From: Paramuribaculum intestinale
GTDB taxonomy: Bacteria; Bacteroidota; Bacteroidia; Bacteroidales; Muribaculaceae
DNA: 33,404 nucleotides
Assembly: GCF_003024925.1 (NCBI RefSeq)
Contig: NZ_PUED01000010.1
Span: 1-33,404, forward strand
Direction of reading: 5' to 3'
Within the stretch, counting starts at the first letter, position 1; each line of letters begins with the position of its first letter. Below, in pieces: positions 9,382 through 16,290 of the stretch. Below the pieces are notes generated by a model. It did not search any database. It saw only the letters and a program-made list of their open reading frames with translations, and was not told where the DNA came from. The position numbers and the translations under genes were made by a program.

Positions 9382-9426
9382 CAGCTACGCTGTGTCGAAA
9401 TGCAATATTTCGACACAGCGTAGCTG
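9382..9426. repeat. Perfect 20-bp inverted repeat, possible terminator
   Basis: Arm CAGCTACGCTGTGTCGAAAT (9382-9401) is followed by a GCAAT loop and its exact reverse complement (9407-9426). It lies 44 bases after the GH95 stop and 51 bases before the next -7 box. The downstream sequence (ATTTACTTCCTTAT) is T-rich but lacks a proper T-run, so a terminator role is plausible and not certain. Each arm also contains its own small palindrome (ACAGC-TAC-GCTGT in the left arm), so alternative folds exist. Confidence 0.9.
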
Positions 9427-9477
9427 ATTTACTTCCTTATGCCAACCGCCCTTTTTCGCCATCTGCGGCAAAATTCG

Positions 9478-9485
9478 TAACTTTG
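9478..9485 (+). promoter_or_regulatory. -7 promoter box of the C11 protease gene
   Basis: TAACTTTG followed by GCAAAAT, an exact match to TAnnTTTG, 23 bases before the ATG at 9509. A T-rich CTTTTTCG lies roughly where a -33 element would be. Confidence 0.7.
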
Positions 9486-9508
9486 CAAAATCTCCCACAA
9501 CTTCACAC

Positions 9509-10705
9509 ATGAGAAGACACCTTACCAACATATTCACTTCATTGCTTGCGGTCATATCGGCCGCAGTGATGCCGTCATGCTCAGGCTCCGACGAACCGAC
9601 ACCGGAACCTGAACCTGATGCGACAGACCGCACCATACTCGTCTATATGGTGGCCGACAACAACCTCGGTTCGTATTACCATGTCGATGACGACAACATC
9701 GCACAGATGGAGGCGGCCGCCCGTGCCGGTCACCTCAACGGCGGCAATTTAGTGGTGTATCACGACGGCGCTTCATCGGCGCCCGAGCTCCGCGTCATCA
9801 CCCCCGAACAGACCATCGTCATCAAATCCTATTCCGAGAACGAATCGAGTCTGTCGGTCAGCCGGATGCAGCAGGTGATCGAGGATGTGCGCACCCTGTT
9901 TCCCGCCACACAGCGCGGGCTTGTCATGTGGAGTCATGGCACAGGATGGCTCGACGACGCGGCTTCACGCACCACAGCGTCGACCTACTCCTTCGGGCAG
10001 GATGACAACTCCTCGGCCGGACGAACCACAATGAAGATCACCACACTCGCGCAGGCTCTCGACGGCGAAGACTTCGACTTCATCTATTTCGACTGCTGCC
10101 TCATGGCAAGCGTCGAAGTGGCCTATCAGCTGCGCACAGCCGCCAAAGCGATCATATCGTCGGGCACCGAACTGCCAATTGAAGGGATGCCATACGCGGT
10201 CAACATCCCTGCCATGTTCGAACAGGATCTTGATCTTTCGAAAATCGCGGCCAACACACTTGATTTCTACCTCGGCCCAACGGTACAATACAAATACTGC
10301 ACAATCTCCGTGGTGATGACCGAACCGCTGCAGCAGCTCGCGCAGGCCACCGCCGACATCATGCGCACCGGCGCCACACCGCCGTCAAACTATGTCAGAG
10401 TGCCATATTTCCGCCGCAGCGTGCCCTCCTACACATGGGACATGGCCGATTATATCCGCGCGCTGCCCGTCGACCCGCGACTGCTCGACGCATGGAACGA
10501 CGCTTTCGGCCGCACAGTAGTATATGCCGGAGCTACGCCGCAGAGCTACGGCCTCGACATGAGCCGCCACACAGGCCTCGGATGCTTCATACCGTCGGTC
10601 ACCACCGACAGCCAGGGGATAAAATCCATCAGATGGTATAACCACCGCGACCTCGACTGGCACCGCGACGTCACCTCGCTCAATCCCTCCTACCATATCG
10701 ACTGA
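9509..10705 (+). CDS. Clostripain-family (peptidase C11) cysteine protease, lipoprotein
   Basis: C11 peptidases cleave after Arg or Lys, usually after self-processing. The 398-residue protein has a short signal peptide ending at Cys24 (VMPSC; the residues before the Cys are a weak lipobox), followed by SGSDEP and a Pro/Glu spacer, as in surface lipoproteins of this phylum. The caspase-like fold is recognisable: TILVYMVADNNL (first strand), LVMWSHGTGW (catalytic His143) and YFDCCLMASVEVAYQL, where Cys197 aligns with the catalytic Cys of the usual FDACLM motif. SSGTELPIEGMPY follows, as usual in the family. The gene has its own promoter box. The mscS-like gene starts 27 bases after its stop without a box of its own, so the two are probably cotranscribed. 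Confidence 0.9.
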   Translation: MRRHLTNIFTSLLAVISAAVMPSCSGSDEPTPEPEPDATDRTILVYMVADNNLGSYYHVDDDNIAQMEAAARAGHLNGGNLVVYHDGASSAPELRVITPEQTIVIKSYSENESSLSVSRMQQVIEDVRTLFPATQRGLVMWSHGTGWLDDAASRTTASTYSFGQDDNSSAGRTTMKITTLAQALDGEDFDFIYFDCCLMASVEVAYQLRTAAKAIISSGTELPIEGMPYAVNIPAMFEQDLDLSKIAANTLDFYLGPTVQYKYCTISVVMTEPLQQLAQATADIMRTGATPPSNYVRVPYFRRSVPSYTWDMADYIRALPVDPRLLDAWNDAFGRTVVYAGATPQSYGLDMSRHTGLGCFIPSVTTDSQGIKSIRWYNHRDLDWHRDVTSLNPSYHID

Positions 10706-10732
10706 ACACTACATCCGAACACATAACACTAC

Positions 10733-11839
10733 ATGATGATACACAATTTTTACAGACTGCTCTCTCAGATACCTATCTCGCTACCCTCCGACTCGATCCC
10801 TGACGCGGCGCAGGATCTCAAAGCGCTGAAGTCACTGTCGTTCGACGAACTGATCAACCGCATGGTATCGGGTCTGATAGAGTTCGCCATACATCTGGCA
10901 ATAGCCATAGTGGTGTTCTATGCCGGCAAATTCATCATCAAGCGCCTCTTCACCATCACCGCCACGATACTCCACCGGCGCAACGTCGAACAGTCGCTGA
11001 CCACCTTCGTGCTGAGCTTTATCAAGATATTGCTCTACTTCATACTGATCATCACCGTCATAGGCATACTTGGCATCAACACATCTTCATTCCTGGCCGT
11101 ATTCGCATCGGTCGGCGTCGCCATCGGTATGGCACTGAGCGGCACCCTCCAGAACTTTGCCGGAGGAGTGCTGATACTGCTCCTCAAGCCCTATCGTATC
11201 GGCGACTATATCGAAGCGCAGGGATTTGCCGGCACTGTGACCGAAATACAGATATTCCACACCATCATCTGCACTCCCGACAACAAATCGATCATCATAC
11301 CCAACGGCGGGCTGTCGACCGGCAGCATCAACAACTGGTCGCGCCAGGAGTATCGCCGGGTACAGTGGGATATAGGCATTTCATACGGCGACAGCTTCGA
11401 GACGGCCGAAAAAGCCATACTCGACATATTGGCCGGCGAACCTCTTGTAGTGCGCGCCGCCGACGTAAAGCCCGAAGAAGTCGATCCGGACAGCGACAGC
11501 AACGGAATCAAAACGGCATCGGACAGCGAGATGTCGCAGAAAAGTTCCTGGCTGCGCCGCCTATTCAGCTCTCCGCGCCGCAGGCTTCTCGCCCACCAGC
11601 GTCAGACCGAGGCCGCCATACGCGCACTGACAAAAGTGCCCGTGACCGATCCTACGGTAGACATTGCATCGCTCGCCGACAGCAGCGTCAACCTCACGGT
11701 ACGCGCCTGGGCCCGGACATCGGACTACTGGGGACTCTACAACTCCGTCATACGCCGCATCTACACCGAGCTGCCCGCCTCCGGCGTAAGCTTCCCCTTC
11801 CCGCAGATGGACGTGCACATAGTCAGCACCCCCGAATGA
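10733..11839 (+). CDS. MscS-family small-conductance mechanosensitive channel
   Basis: An inner-membrane channel that releases solutes on osmotic downshock. The 368-residue protein has hydrophobic segments at about 50-68, 95-120 and 123-157. The last is the pore-lining helix in FASVGVAIGMALSGTLQNFAGGVLILL, followed by the beta-domain signature KPYRIGDYIEAQGFAGTVTEIQIFHT and IIIPNGGLSTGSINNWS. The C-terminal alpha/beta domain resumes with DSSVNLTVRAWARTSDYW. Between the two halves, about residues 244-310 form an extra segment with an acidic stretch (EEVDPDSDSN) and a basic one (PRRRLLAHQR) that ordinary MscS proteins lack. Two Mets open the frame (10733 and 10736). It lies 27 bases after the C11 protease gene. 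Confidence 0.93.
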   Translation: MMIHNFYRLLSQIPISLPSDSIPDAAQDLKALKSLSFDELINRMVSGLIEFAIHLAIAIVVFYAGKFIIKRLFTITATILHRRNVEQSLTTFVLSFIKILLYFILIITVIGILGINTSSFLAVFASVGVAIGMALSGTLQNFAGGVLILLLKPYRIGDYIEAQGFAGTVTEIQIFHTIICTPDNKSIIIPNGGLSTGSINNWSRQEYRRVQWDIGISYGDSFETAEKAILDILAGEPLVVRAADVKPEEVDPDSDSNGIKTASDSEMSQKSSWLRRLFSSPRRRLLAHQRQTEAAIRALTKVPVTDPTVDIASLADSSVNLTVRAWARTSDYWGLYNSVIRRIYTELPASGVSFPFPQMDVHIVSTPE

Positions 11840-11865
11840 CGGTTGGCGATTTGGAAGATAGTAAG

Positions 11866-11873
11866 TAACTTTG
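11866..11873 (+). promoter_or_regulatory. Promoter of ychF
   Basis: TAACTTTG is an exact -7 box, with a TTG at 11843-11845 exactly 20 bases upstream. This is the best -33/-7 pair in the window. It lies 29 bases before the ATG at 11903 and shows that the in-frame ATG at 11843 cannot be the start. Confidence 0.75.
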
Positions 11874-11902
11874 CACACCAAAACACGAAAATCACTGAAA
11901 TC

Positions 11903-13006
11903 ATGGCATTACAATGCGGCATAGTAGGCCTGCCCAACGTAGGCAAGTCAACCCTTTTCAACTGTCTGTCGAACGCCAAGGCGCAGTCGGCCAATTTCCC
12001 GTTCTGCACCATCGAGCCGAACGTCGGAGTCATAACCGTCCCTGACGACCGTCTGACAAAACTCGTCGAGATGTGCCAGCCCAAGAGCGTGGTACCCGCC
12101 ACCGTGGAGATTGTCGACATAGCCGGACTGGTGAAAGGAGCCAGCAAAGGCGAGGGACTTGGAAACAAGTTTCTGGCCAACACCCGTGAAACGGACTCTA
12201 TCATCCACGTGCTCCGCTGCTTCGACGATGACAACATCACCCATGTCGACGGCTCGGTAGATCCCGTGCGCGACAAAGAGATAATAGACTACGAGCTGAT
12301 GGTGAAGGATCTTGAAACCGTCGACTCGCGCATGGCCCGCACCCAGAAACAGGCTCAGACCGGCGGCGACAAAACGGCAAAGCTGCAGTATGAAGTGCTG
12401 TCGGCCTATCACGACGCACTGTCGGCGGGACGCCCGGCGCGCTCGGTGAAGTTTGATACGGTCGACGAGCAGCGCTTTGCCCGCGAACTGTGCCTGCTCA
12501 CCGACAAGCCTGTGCTCTACGTGTGTAACGTCGACGACTCGTCGGCAGCCACCGGCAATGCCTACGTGGAGGCTGTCAGAAAAGCGATCGAAGGCGAGAA
12601 CGCACAACTGCTGATAGTGGCCGCACAGACCGAAGCCGAGATAGCCGAACTCGACACCTTCGAGGAGCGCCGCGAATTTCTGGAATCGATCGGCCTCGAA
12701 GAGAGCGGCGTGTCGCGCCTCATACGCGCGGCCTATTCGCTGCTCGACCTTCAGACCTACTTCACAGCCGGCCCCGACGAAGTGAGAGCCTGGACATTCA
12801 TGCGCGGCAGCAAAGCCCCAAAATGCGCCGGAATCATCCACACCGACTTCGAGAAGGGATTCATACGCGCCGAAGTGATCAAATATCCCGACTACGTGTC
12901 GCTCGGTTCAGAAGCCGCTGTCAGAGCCGCCGGCAAGATGGGAGTCGAAGGCAAAGAGTATGTGGTGGAAGACGGCGACATAATGCACTTCCTCTTCAAC
13001 GTATGA
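11903..13006 (+). CDS. ychF: Redox-regulated ATPase YchF (OBG family)
   Basis: YchF (OLA1 in eukaryotes) is a ribosome-associated P-loop NTPase that prefers ATP over GTP. The start chosen at 11903 (MALQCGIVGLPNVGKST) gives 367 residues, the standard length. The ATG at 11843 precedes the promoter box. Motifs: G1 GLPNVGKST (8-16), NFPFCTIEPNVG (switch I region), G3 DIAGLVKGASKGEGLGNKFL, and NVDD at the usual G4 position (YVCNVDD), where YchF departs from NKxD. The C-terminal TGS domain has the highly conserved FEKGFIRAEVIKYPDYV. The gene stands alone, with its own promoter and a hairpin after the stop. Confidence 0.96.
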   Translation: MALQCGIVGLPNVGKSTLFNCLSNAKAQSANFPFCTIEPNVGVITVPDDRLTKLVEMCQPKSVVPATVEIVDIAGLVKGASKGEGLGNKFLANTRETDSIIHVLRCFDDDNITHVDGSVDPVRDKEIIDYELMVKDLETVDSRMARTQKQAQTGGDKTAKLQYEVLSAYHDALSAGRPARSVKFDTVDEQRFARELCLLTDKPVLYVCNVDDSSAATGNAYVEAVRKAIEGENAQLLIVAAQTEAEIAELDTFEERREFLESIGLEESGVSRLIRAAYSLLDLQTYFTAGPDEVRAWTFMRGSKAPKCAGIIHTDFEKGFIRAEVIKYPDYVSLGSEAAVRAAGKMGVEGKEYVVEDGDIMHFLFNV

Positions 13007-13061
13007 CACCGCTACGTGCGGTCTGAACCCACCCTCACCGCCACACGCAGATAAAACGCAA

Positions 13062-13090
13062 AGGAGGAGCCGGCTGAGCCGACTCCTCCT
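13062..13090 (+). terminator. Hairpin after ychF
   Basis: AGGAGGAGCCGGC pairs with GCCGACTCCTCCT across a TGA loop with a single mismatch. It starts about 55 bases after the ychF stop. The following sequence (CTCACGTTTCAACTATTTATTTATG) is only moderately T-rich. Confidence 0.6.
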
Positions 13091-13370
13091 CTCACGTTTC
13101 AACTATTTATTTATGAGAGCCCTGCAGCCCGGTATCACTACCCGATCAACAGGGACGAGGGATGTAGAATTGCATATAGTCCTGTTGGTGCGTCACGTTC
13201 AATAGTCTTTCAAACATCTATGCGTTTCAGTAAAGACAACAATCCTGGAGCGCAAAATGACTTATCCGCCCATACATAAAAGAACTTAAAAAAACTCAAA
13301 AATAGGGTGCCTTGAATCTGTCACCCGCCATTTTTGGCATAAAAATAAAGCGGATTGAGATATTTTTGGG
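13091..13370. other. Gene-free gap before dut with possible RNA structure
   Basis: No gene of normal size fits here. Two pairings stand out: GGTA-TCAC-TACC near 13132-13143, and CAACAGGGAC (13147-13156) with GTCCTGTTG (13179-13187), one bulged base. The - strand has a 23-codon open frame at 13217-13146 (starting MFERLLNV, ending YIPRPC) across the same hairpin. I do not recognise it. The right part (13260-13370) is A/T-rich and includes ATTTTTGGCATAAAAAT, a small inverted repeat just upstream of the dut promoter box. A small RNA or a decayed sequence are both possible. Confidence 0.35.
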
Positions 13371-13378
13371 TAATTTTG
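13371..13378 (+). promoter_or_regulatory. -7 promoter box of the dut operon
   Basis: TAATTTTG, exact match to TAnnTTTG, 79 bases before the dut ATG. The leader of roughly 70 bases is longer than for the other genes here. No other box lies within the following four-gene cluster. Confidence 0.65.
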
Positions 13379-13457
13379 TTGTTTGAATCCTTGAGCAGTA
13401 TGAAACTGTTACAGCATACATGCTCTTAATCGTCAATCACGAAATCATCGAATACAA

Positions 13458-13901
13458 ATGGACAGAGTGACTGTAAAGATCGTCAACCGTTCGGGCCACA
13501 GTCTGCCCACCTACGAAACTCCTCAGGCCGCCGGAATGGATGTCCACGCATGCCTGGAGGCGCCCGTCACGCTCATGCCTATGGAGCGCGCCCTGATCCC
13601 TACCGGGCTGCGCATAGCACTTCCCGAAGGCTATGAATGCCAGATGCGTCCCCGCAGCGGCCTGGCTCTCAAAAGCGGCATAACACTTGTAAACACCCCC
13701 GGCACCGTCGACGCCGACTATCGCGGCGAGATCGGCGCCATATTGATCAACCTGTCCGACAAGCCGTTCACCATTAACGACGGCGAGCGCATCTGCCAGA
13801 TGGTAGTGACGCGCTATTCGCAGGTGGAATGGGAGCCCGCCGAACAACTTGAGGCTACCCGGCGCGGCGACGGAGGATTCGGACATACCGGACTCGAATG
13901 A
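13458..13901 (+). CDS. dut: dUTP diphosphatase (trimeric dUTPase)
   Basis: Hydrolyses dUTP to dUMP and pyrophosphate, keeping uracil out of DNA and feeding dTMP synthesis. The 147-residue length is standard. All five trimeric dUTPase motifs are present in order: AAGMDVHA (motif 1), PRSGLALKSGI (2), GTVDADYRGEIG (3, with the catalytic Asp), NDGERICQMV (4) and the C-terminal arm RRGDGGFGHTG (5), where His replaces the common Ser (FGSTG). It is the first gene of a cluster in which each gene overlaps the next by 1-4 bases. Confidence 0.97.
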   Translation: MDRVTVKIVNRSGHSLPTYETPQAAGMDVHACLEAPVTLMPMERALIPTGLRIALPEGYECQMRPRSGLALKSGITLVNTPGTVDADYRGEIGAILINLSDKPFTINDGERICQMVVTRYSQVEWEPAEQLEATRRGDGGFGHTGLE

Positions 13902-15655
13902 TGAACACCACCACGACAATGCGCATGGCCGCCCTGCTGGCCGCCATAGCCGTAGGCATCGCCGCCATAGGCGCCCGACAGCGCCACGACCGCAACGCCG
14001 AGGCCGACACGCGCAAGGCCGACTACATCTTTCTCGAAGGGCAGCGACAGAACCAGACCGGGCATCCCGACGCCTACTACGAGCTGCTCAAACGCGCCCA
14101 CGAGCTTGACTCCTCTGACAAATACGTAGGCATGGAGCTGGGCTACATGCGCATGAGGCTCGCCAGAGGCGACAGCGCCGAAATGGCCCGGGGCTACCAG
14201 CTCATGGCCGACTATGCGGACTCCAATCCCGACGACTTCTATGGATGTGTGCTCTTTGCCGCCGTATCGTCGCAGATCGGACGCAACGACCGCGCCATAG
14301 ACGTATGGGGGCGGCTTCACAACACCCAACCTCACCGTCCCGAACTGACACTCCGGCTGGCCGAAGCGCTGACCGCCGAAGGCTCGGACAGCGCGCTCGC
14401 CAAGGCCGGACTGCTCTACGACTCGCTGTGGACATCGGAAGGCCCGAGCGTGCGCCTGGCCCAGATGATGGTGCAGCTACACTATCAGCAGGGCGACACC
14501 GCCGCGATGATCGCCGACGCCCGCCGGCTCGTGAACGCGGCTCCCGGAGTGGTGGACTACAACATATTCGCCGGCAATGTGGAGATGGATCTCGGCGACA
14601 CCGACTCGGCGCTCGTCTACTTCAACCGCGCCGTGGAGATCGATCCCGGCAGCGGCATCGCCTACTACTCGCGCGCCAACTACTACAACGCCACCGGCGA
14701 CAGCGCCGCCTACGACGCCGACATATTCCGCGCCCTCGAACAGGAGAGCCTCGACGTGGCTCCCAAACTGCAGATCATACGCGACTACACCGCGTCGCTC
14801 TATCAGGACTCCGTGCAGCAGCCCCGCATCGACAAGATGTACAAGCGGCTCGTGGAACTGCATCCTCATGAAGCCGACGTACGCAACCTCTACCGCGACT
14901 ATCTCATAGCGATCAACGACTACGAAGGAGCGGCCGAGCAATCATCTTACTCGCTCGACATCAACCCCAACGACGAACGGCAGTGGCTCGCACTGACAAG
15001 CCTCTACATGCAGAGCGGGCGGATGGATAACGCCGTGAGCACAGCCGAACGCGGGCGGCATTTCTTCCCCGAAAACCCCACCCTGCCTATACTCGAGGCT
15101 GCCGGACTGACACAGATCGAGCAATACGACTCGGCGCTCGTCATGCTCGGAGTGGCACGCATGATCACCCCTCCCGATGACACCGAACTGCTCAGCGACA
15201 TAGCCACCGCACGCGGCGACGCACGATATGCCAAAGGCGATCTCGACAGCGCCTTCGCCGACTACTCCCAGGCACTCGCGCTGAATCCGGAGAACATGAC
15301 CGCGCTCAACAACTGCGCCTATTATCTCGCCTGCGAAAACCGCGATCTCGACCGCGCCATGGATATGATATTGAAAGTAGTGGCCGCGCGTCCCGAAGAG
15401 GCGACCTCGCTCGACACCTACGCGTGGGTGCTCTTCATGAAGAAGGAATACGAGCAGGCACGCGAGGCCATTGACAACGCCATGGCACACACCGACGACC
15501 CGTCGGCCGAACTCTACGAACACGCAGGCGACATCTATTTCATGGACCGCAAGCCGCAGGAAGCTGTAGCCTTCTGGAAAAAAGCCCTCCAGCTCGATCC
15601 GGAGAATGAAACGCTTGCACGAAAAATACGTCTGAAAAATATCTACACCGAATGA
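13898..15655 (+). CDS. Exported or membrane-anchored TPR-repeat protein
   Basis: A 585-residue tetratricopeptide-repeat protein. The N-terminus has a hydrophobic segment (MAALLAAIAVGIAAIGA) that is a signal peptide or membrane anchor. TPR units follow along the whole length. The clearest are near GIAYYSRANYYNATGD, ARYAKGDLDSAFADYSQALALNPEN, TSLDTYAWVLFMKKEYEQAREAIDNA and LYEHAGDIYFMDRKPQEAVAFWKKALQLDPEN. No enzymatic domain is visible, so it is presumably a scaffold for envelope proteins. ATG at 13898 overlaps the dut stop (ATGATG gives a second start at 13901), and its own stop overlaps the DUF4292 gene by 4 bases. Its partner may be the DUF4292 lipoprotein or the EnvC-like protein encoded next. 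Confidence 0.88.
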   Translation: MMNTTTTMRMAALLAAIAVGIAAIGARQRHDRNAEADTRKADYIFLEGQRQNQTGHPDAYYELLKRAHELDSSDKYVGMELGYMRMRLARGDSAEMARGYQLMADYADSNPDDFYGCVLFAAVSSQIGRNDRAIDVWGRLHNTQPHRPELTLRLAEALTAEGSDSALAKAGLLYDSLWTSEGPSVRLAQMMVQLHYQQGDTAAMIADARRLVNAAPGVVDYNIFAGNVEMDLGDTDSALVYFNRAVEIDPGSGIAYYSRANYYNATGDSAAYDADIFRALEQESLDVAPKLQIIRDYTASLYQDSVQQPRIDKMYKRLVELHPHEADVRNLYRDYLIAINDYEGAAEQSSYSLDINPNDERQWLALTSLYMQSGRMDNAVSTAERGRHFFPENPTLPILEAAGLTQIEQYDSALVMLGVARMITPPDDTELLSDIATARGDARYAKGDLDSAFADYSQALALNPENMTALNNCAYYLACENRDLDRAMDMILKVVAARPEEATSLDTYAWVLFMKKEYEQAREAIDNAMAHTDDPSAELYEHAGDIYFMDRKPQEAVAFWKKALQLDPENETLARKIRLKNIYTE

Positions 15656-16290
15656 AACGTCTAAACCTGACCACAGTCACCGCGATAATAATGACTCTGC
15701 TGGCCACAGCATGTCTGGAAGGATGCCGCAGCCACAAGGAGAGCGCCGTGACGGCCACATCGCAATGGAGCGCGCTCAGCATCCCCGTGAAGATCCGGAT
15801 AGCAGAGCCGCAGAAGGCATCGCTCAGCGGCACCGCCATATTCGAACGCGGCCGCGCGGTCAACCTGTCGTTCAGAATGCTCGGCATGGAGGTGGCACAG
15901 GCCCGGCTGACCGCTGACTCGGCCATGGTGATCGACAAATTCCACAAGAAGTATATCTGTGTCGATCCGGCCGACTTCATGCGTCGCTCCGGACTCGACA
16001 TGACCACCCTCCAGAACCTGCTGCTCGGCATTGACGACACTGCATCGAGCGCCACCGTCAGGGGCAGCTCCGACGCGATCTCCATAGAGCAGACCGATCC
16101 GACCGCTACACCCTACGGTACGATGGCCGCAAAGACAACGTGGCGCTCCGAGATCAAAGGAAAGAGCATCAGCGGCACCATCGAATGGGACTTCGGACGG
16201 GCACGCTGGAACGATGACGCGACCGCACGGCCTATAACCATTCCCGAAGGATACAGCGAAGTAGATCTGACGAAACTGCTAACCCTCTAA
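15652..16290 (+). CDS. DUF4292 lipoprotein
   Basis: A 212-residue protein of the Bacteroidetes DUF4292 family, whose function is not established; the fold is thought to resemble LolA/LolB-type lipoprotein carriers (from memory, not shown here). The signal peptide (MKRLNLTTVTAIIMTLLATA) ends at Cys21 or Cys25 (LEGC), so it is a predicted lipoprotein. Family-like stretches are LSIPVKIRIAEPQKASLSGTAIFERG, LGMEVAQARLTADSAMVIDKFHKKYI and FMRRSGLDMTTLQNLLLG. The start overlaps the TPR gene by ATGA, and the stop shares one base with the EnvC-like gene (TAATG). This linkage suggests a joint envelope function. Confidence 0.85.
   Translation: MKRLNLTTVTAIIMTLLATACLEGCRSHKESAVTATSQWSALSIPVKIRIAEPQKASLSGTAIFERGRAVNLSFRMLGMEVAQARLTADSAMVIDKFHKKYICVDPADFMRRSGLDMTTLQNLLLGIDDTASSATVRGSSDAISIEQTDPTATPYGTMAAKTTWRSEIKGKSISGTIEWDFGRARWNDDATARPITIPEGYSEVDLTKLLTL

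Noticed and set aside
11948-12841. 297-codon frame opposite ychF
   Set aside because: Antisense shadow of a well-conserved gene; composition rich in His, Cys and Arg and no recognisable motif.
13062-13090. Possible CRISPR-like or short tandem repeat at the GGAGGAG/CTCCTCC sequence
   Set aside because: It is a single inverted repeat, best read as a hairpin after ychF; there are no repeated units.
13091-13370. tRNA gene in the gap before dut
   Set aside because: No cloverleaf, no TTCRA loop and no acceptor pairing could be found on either strand.
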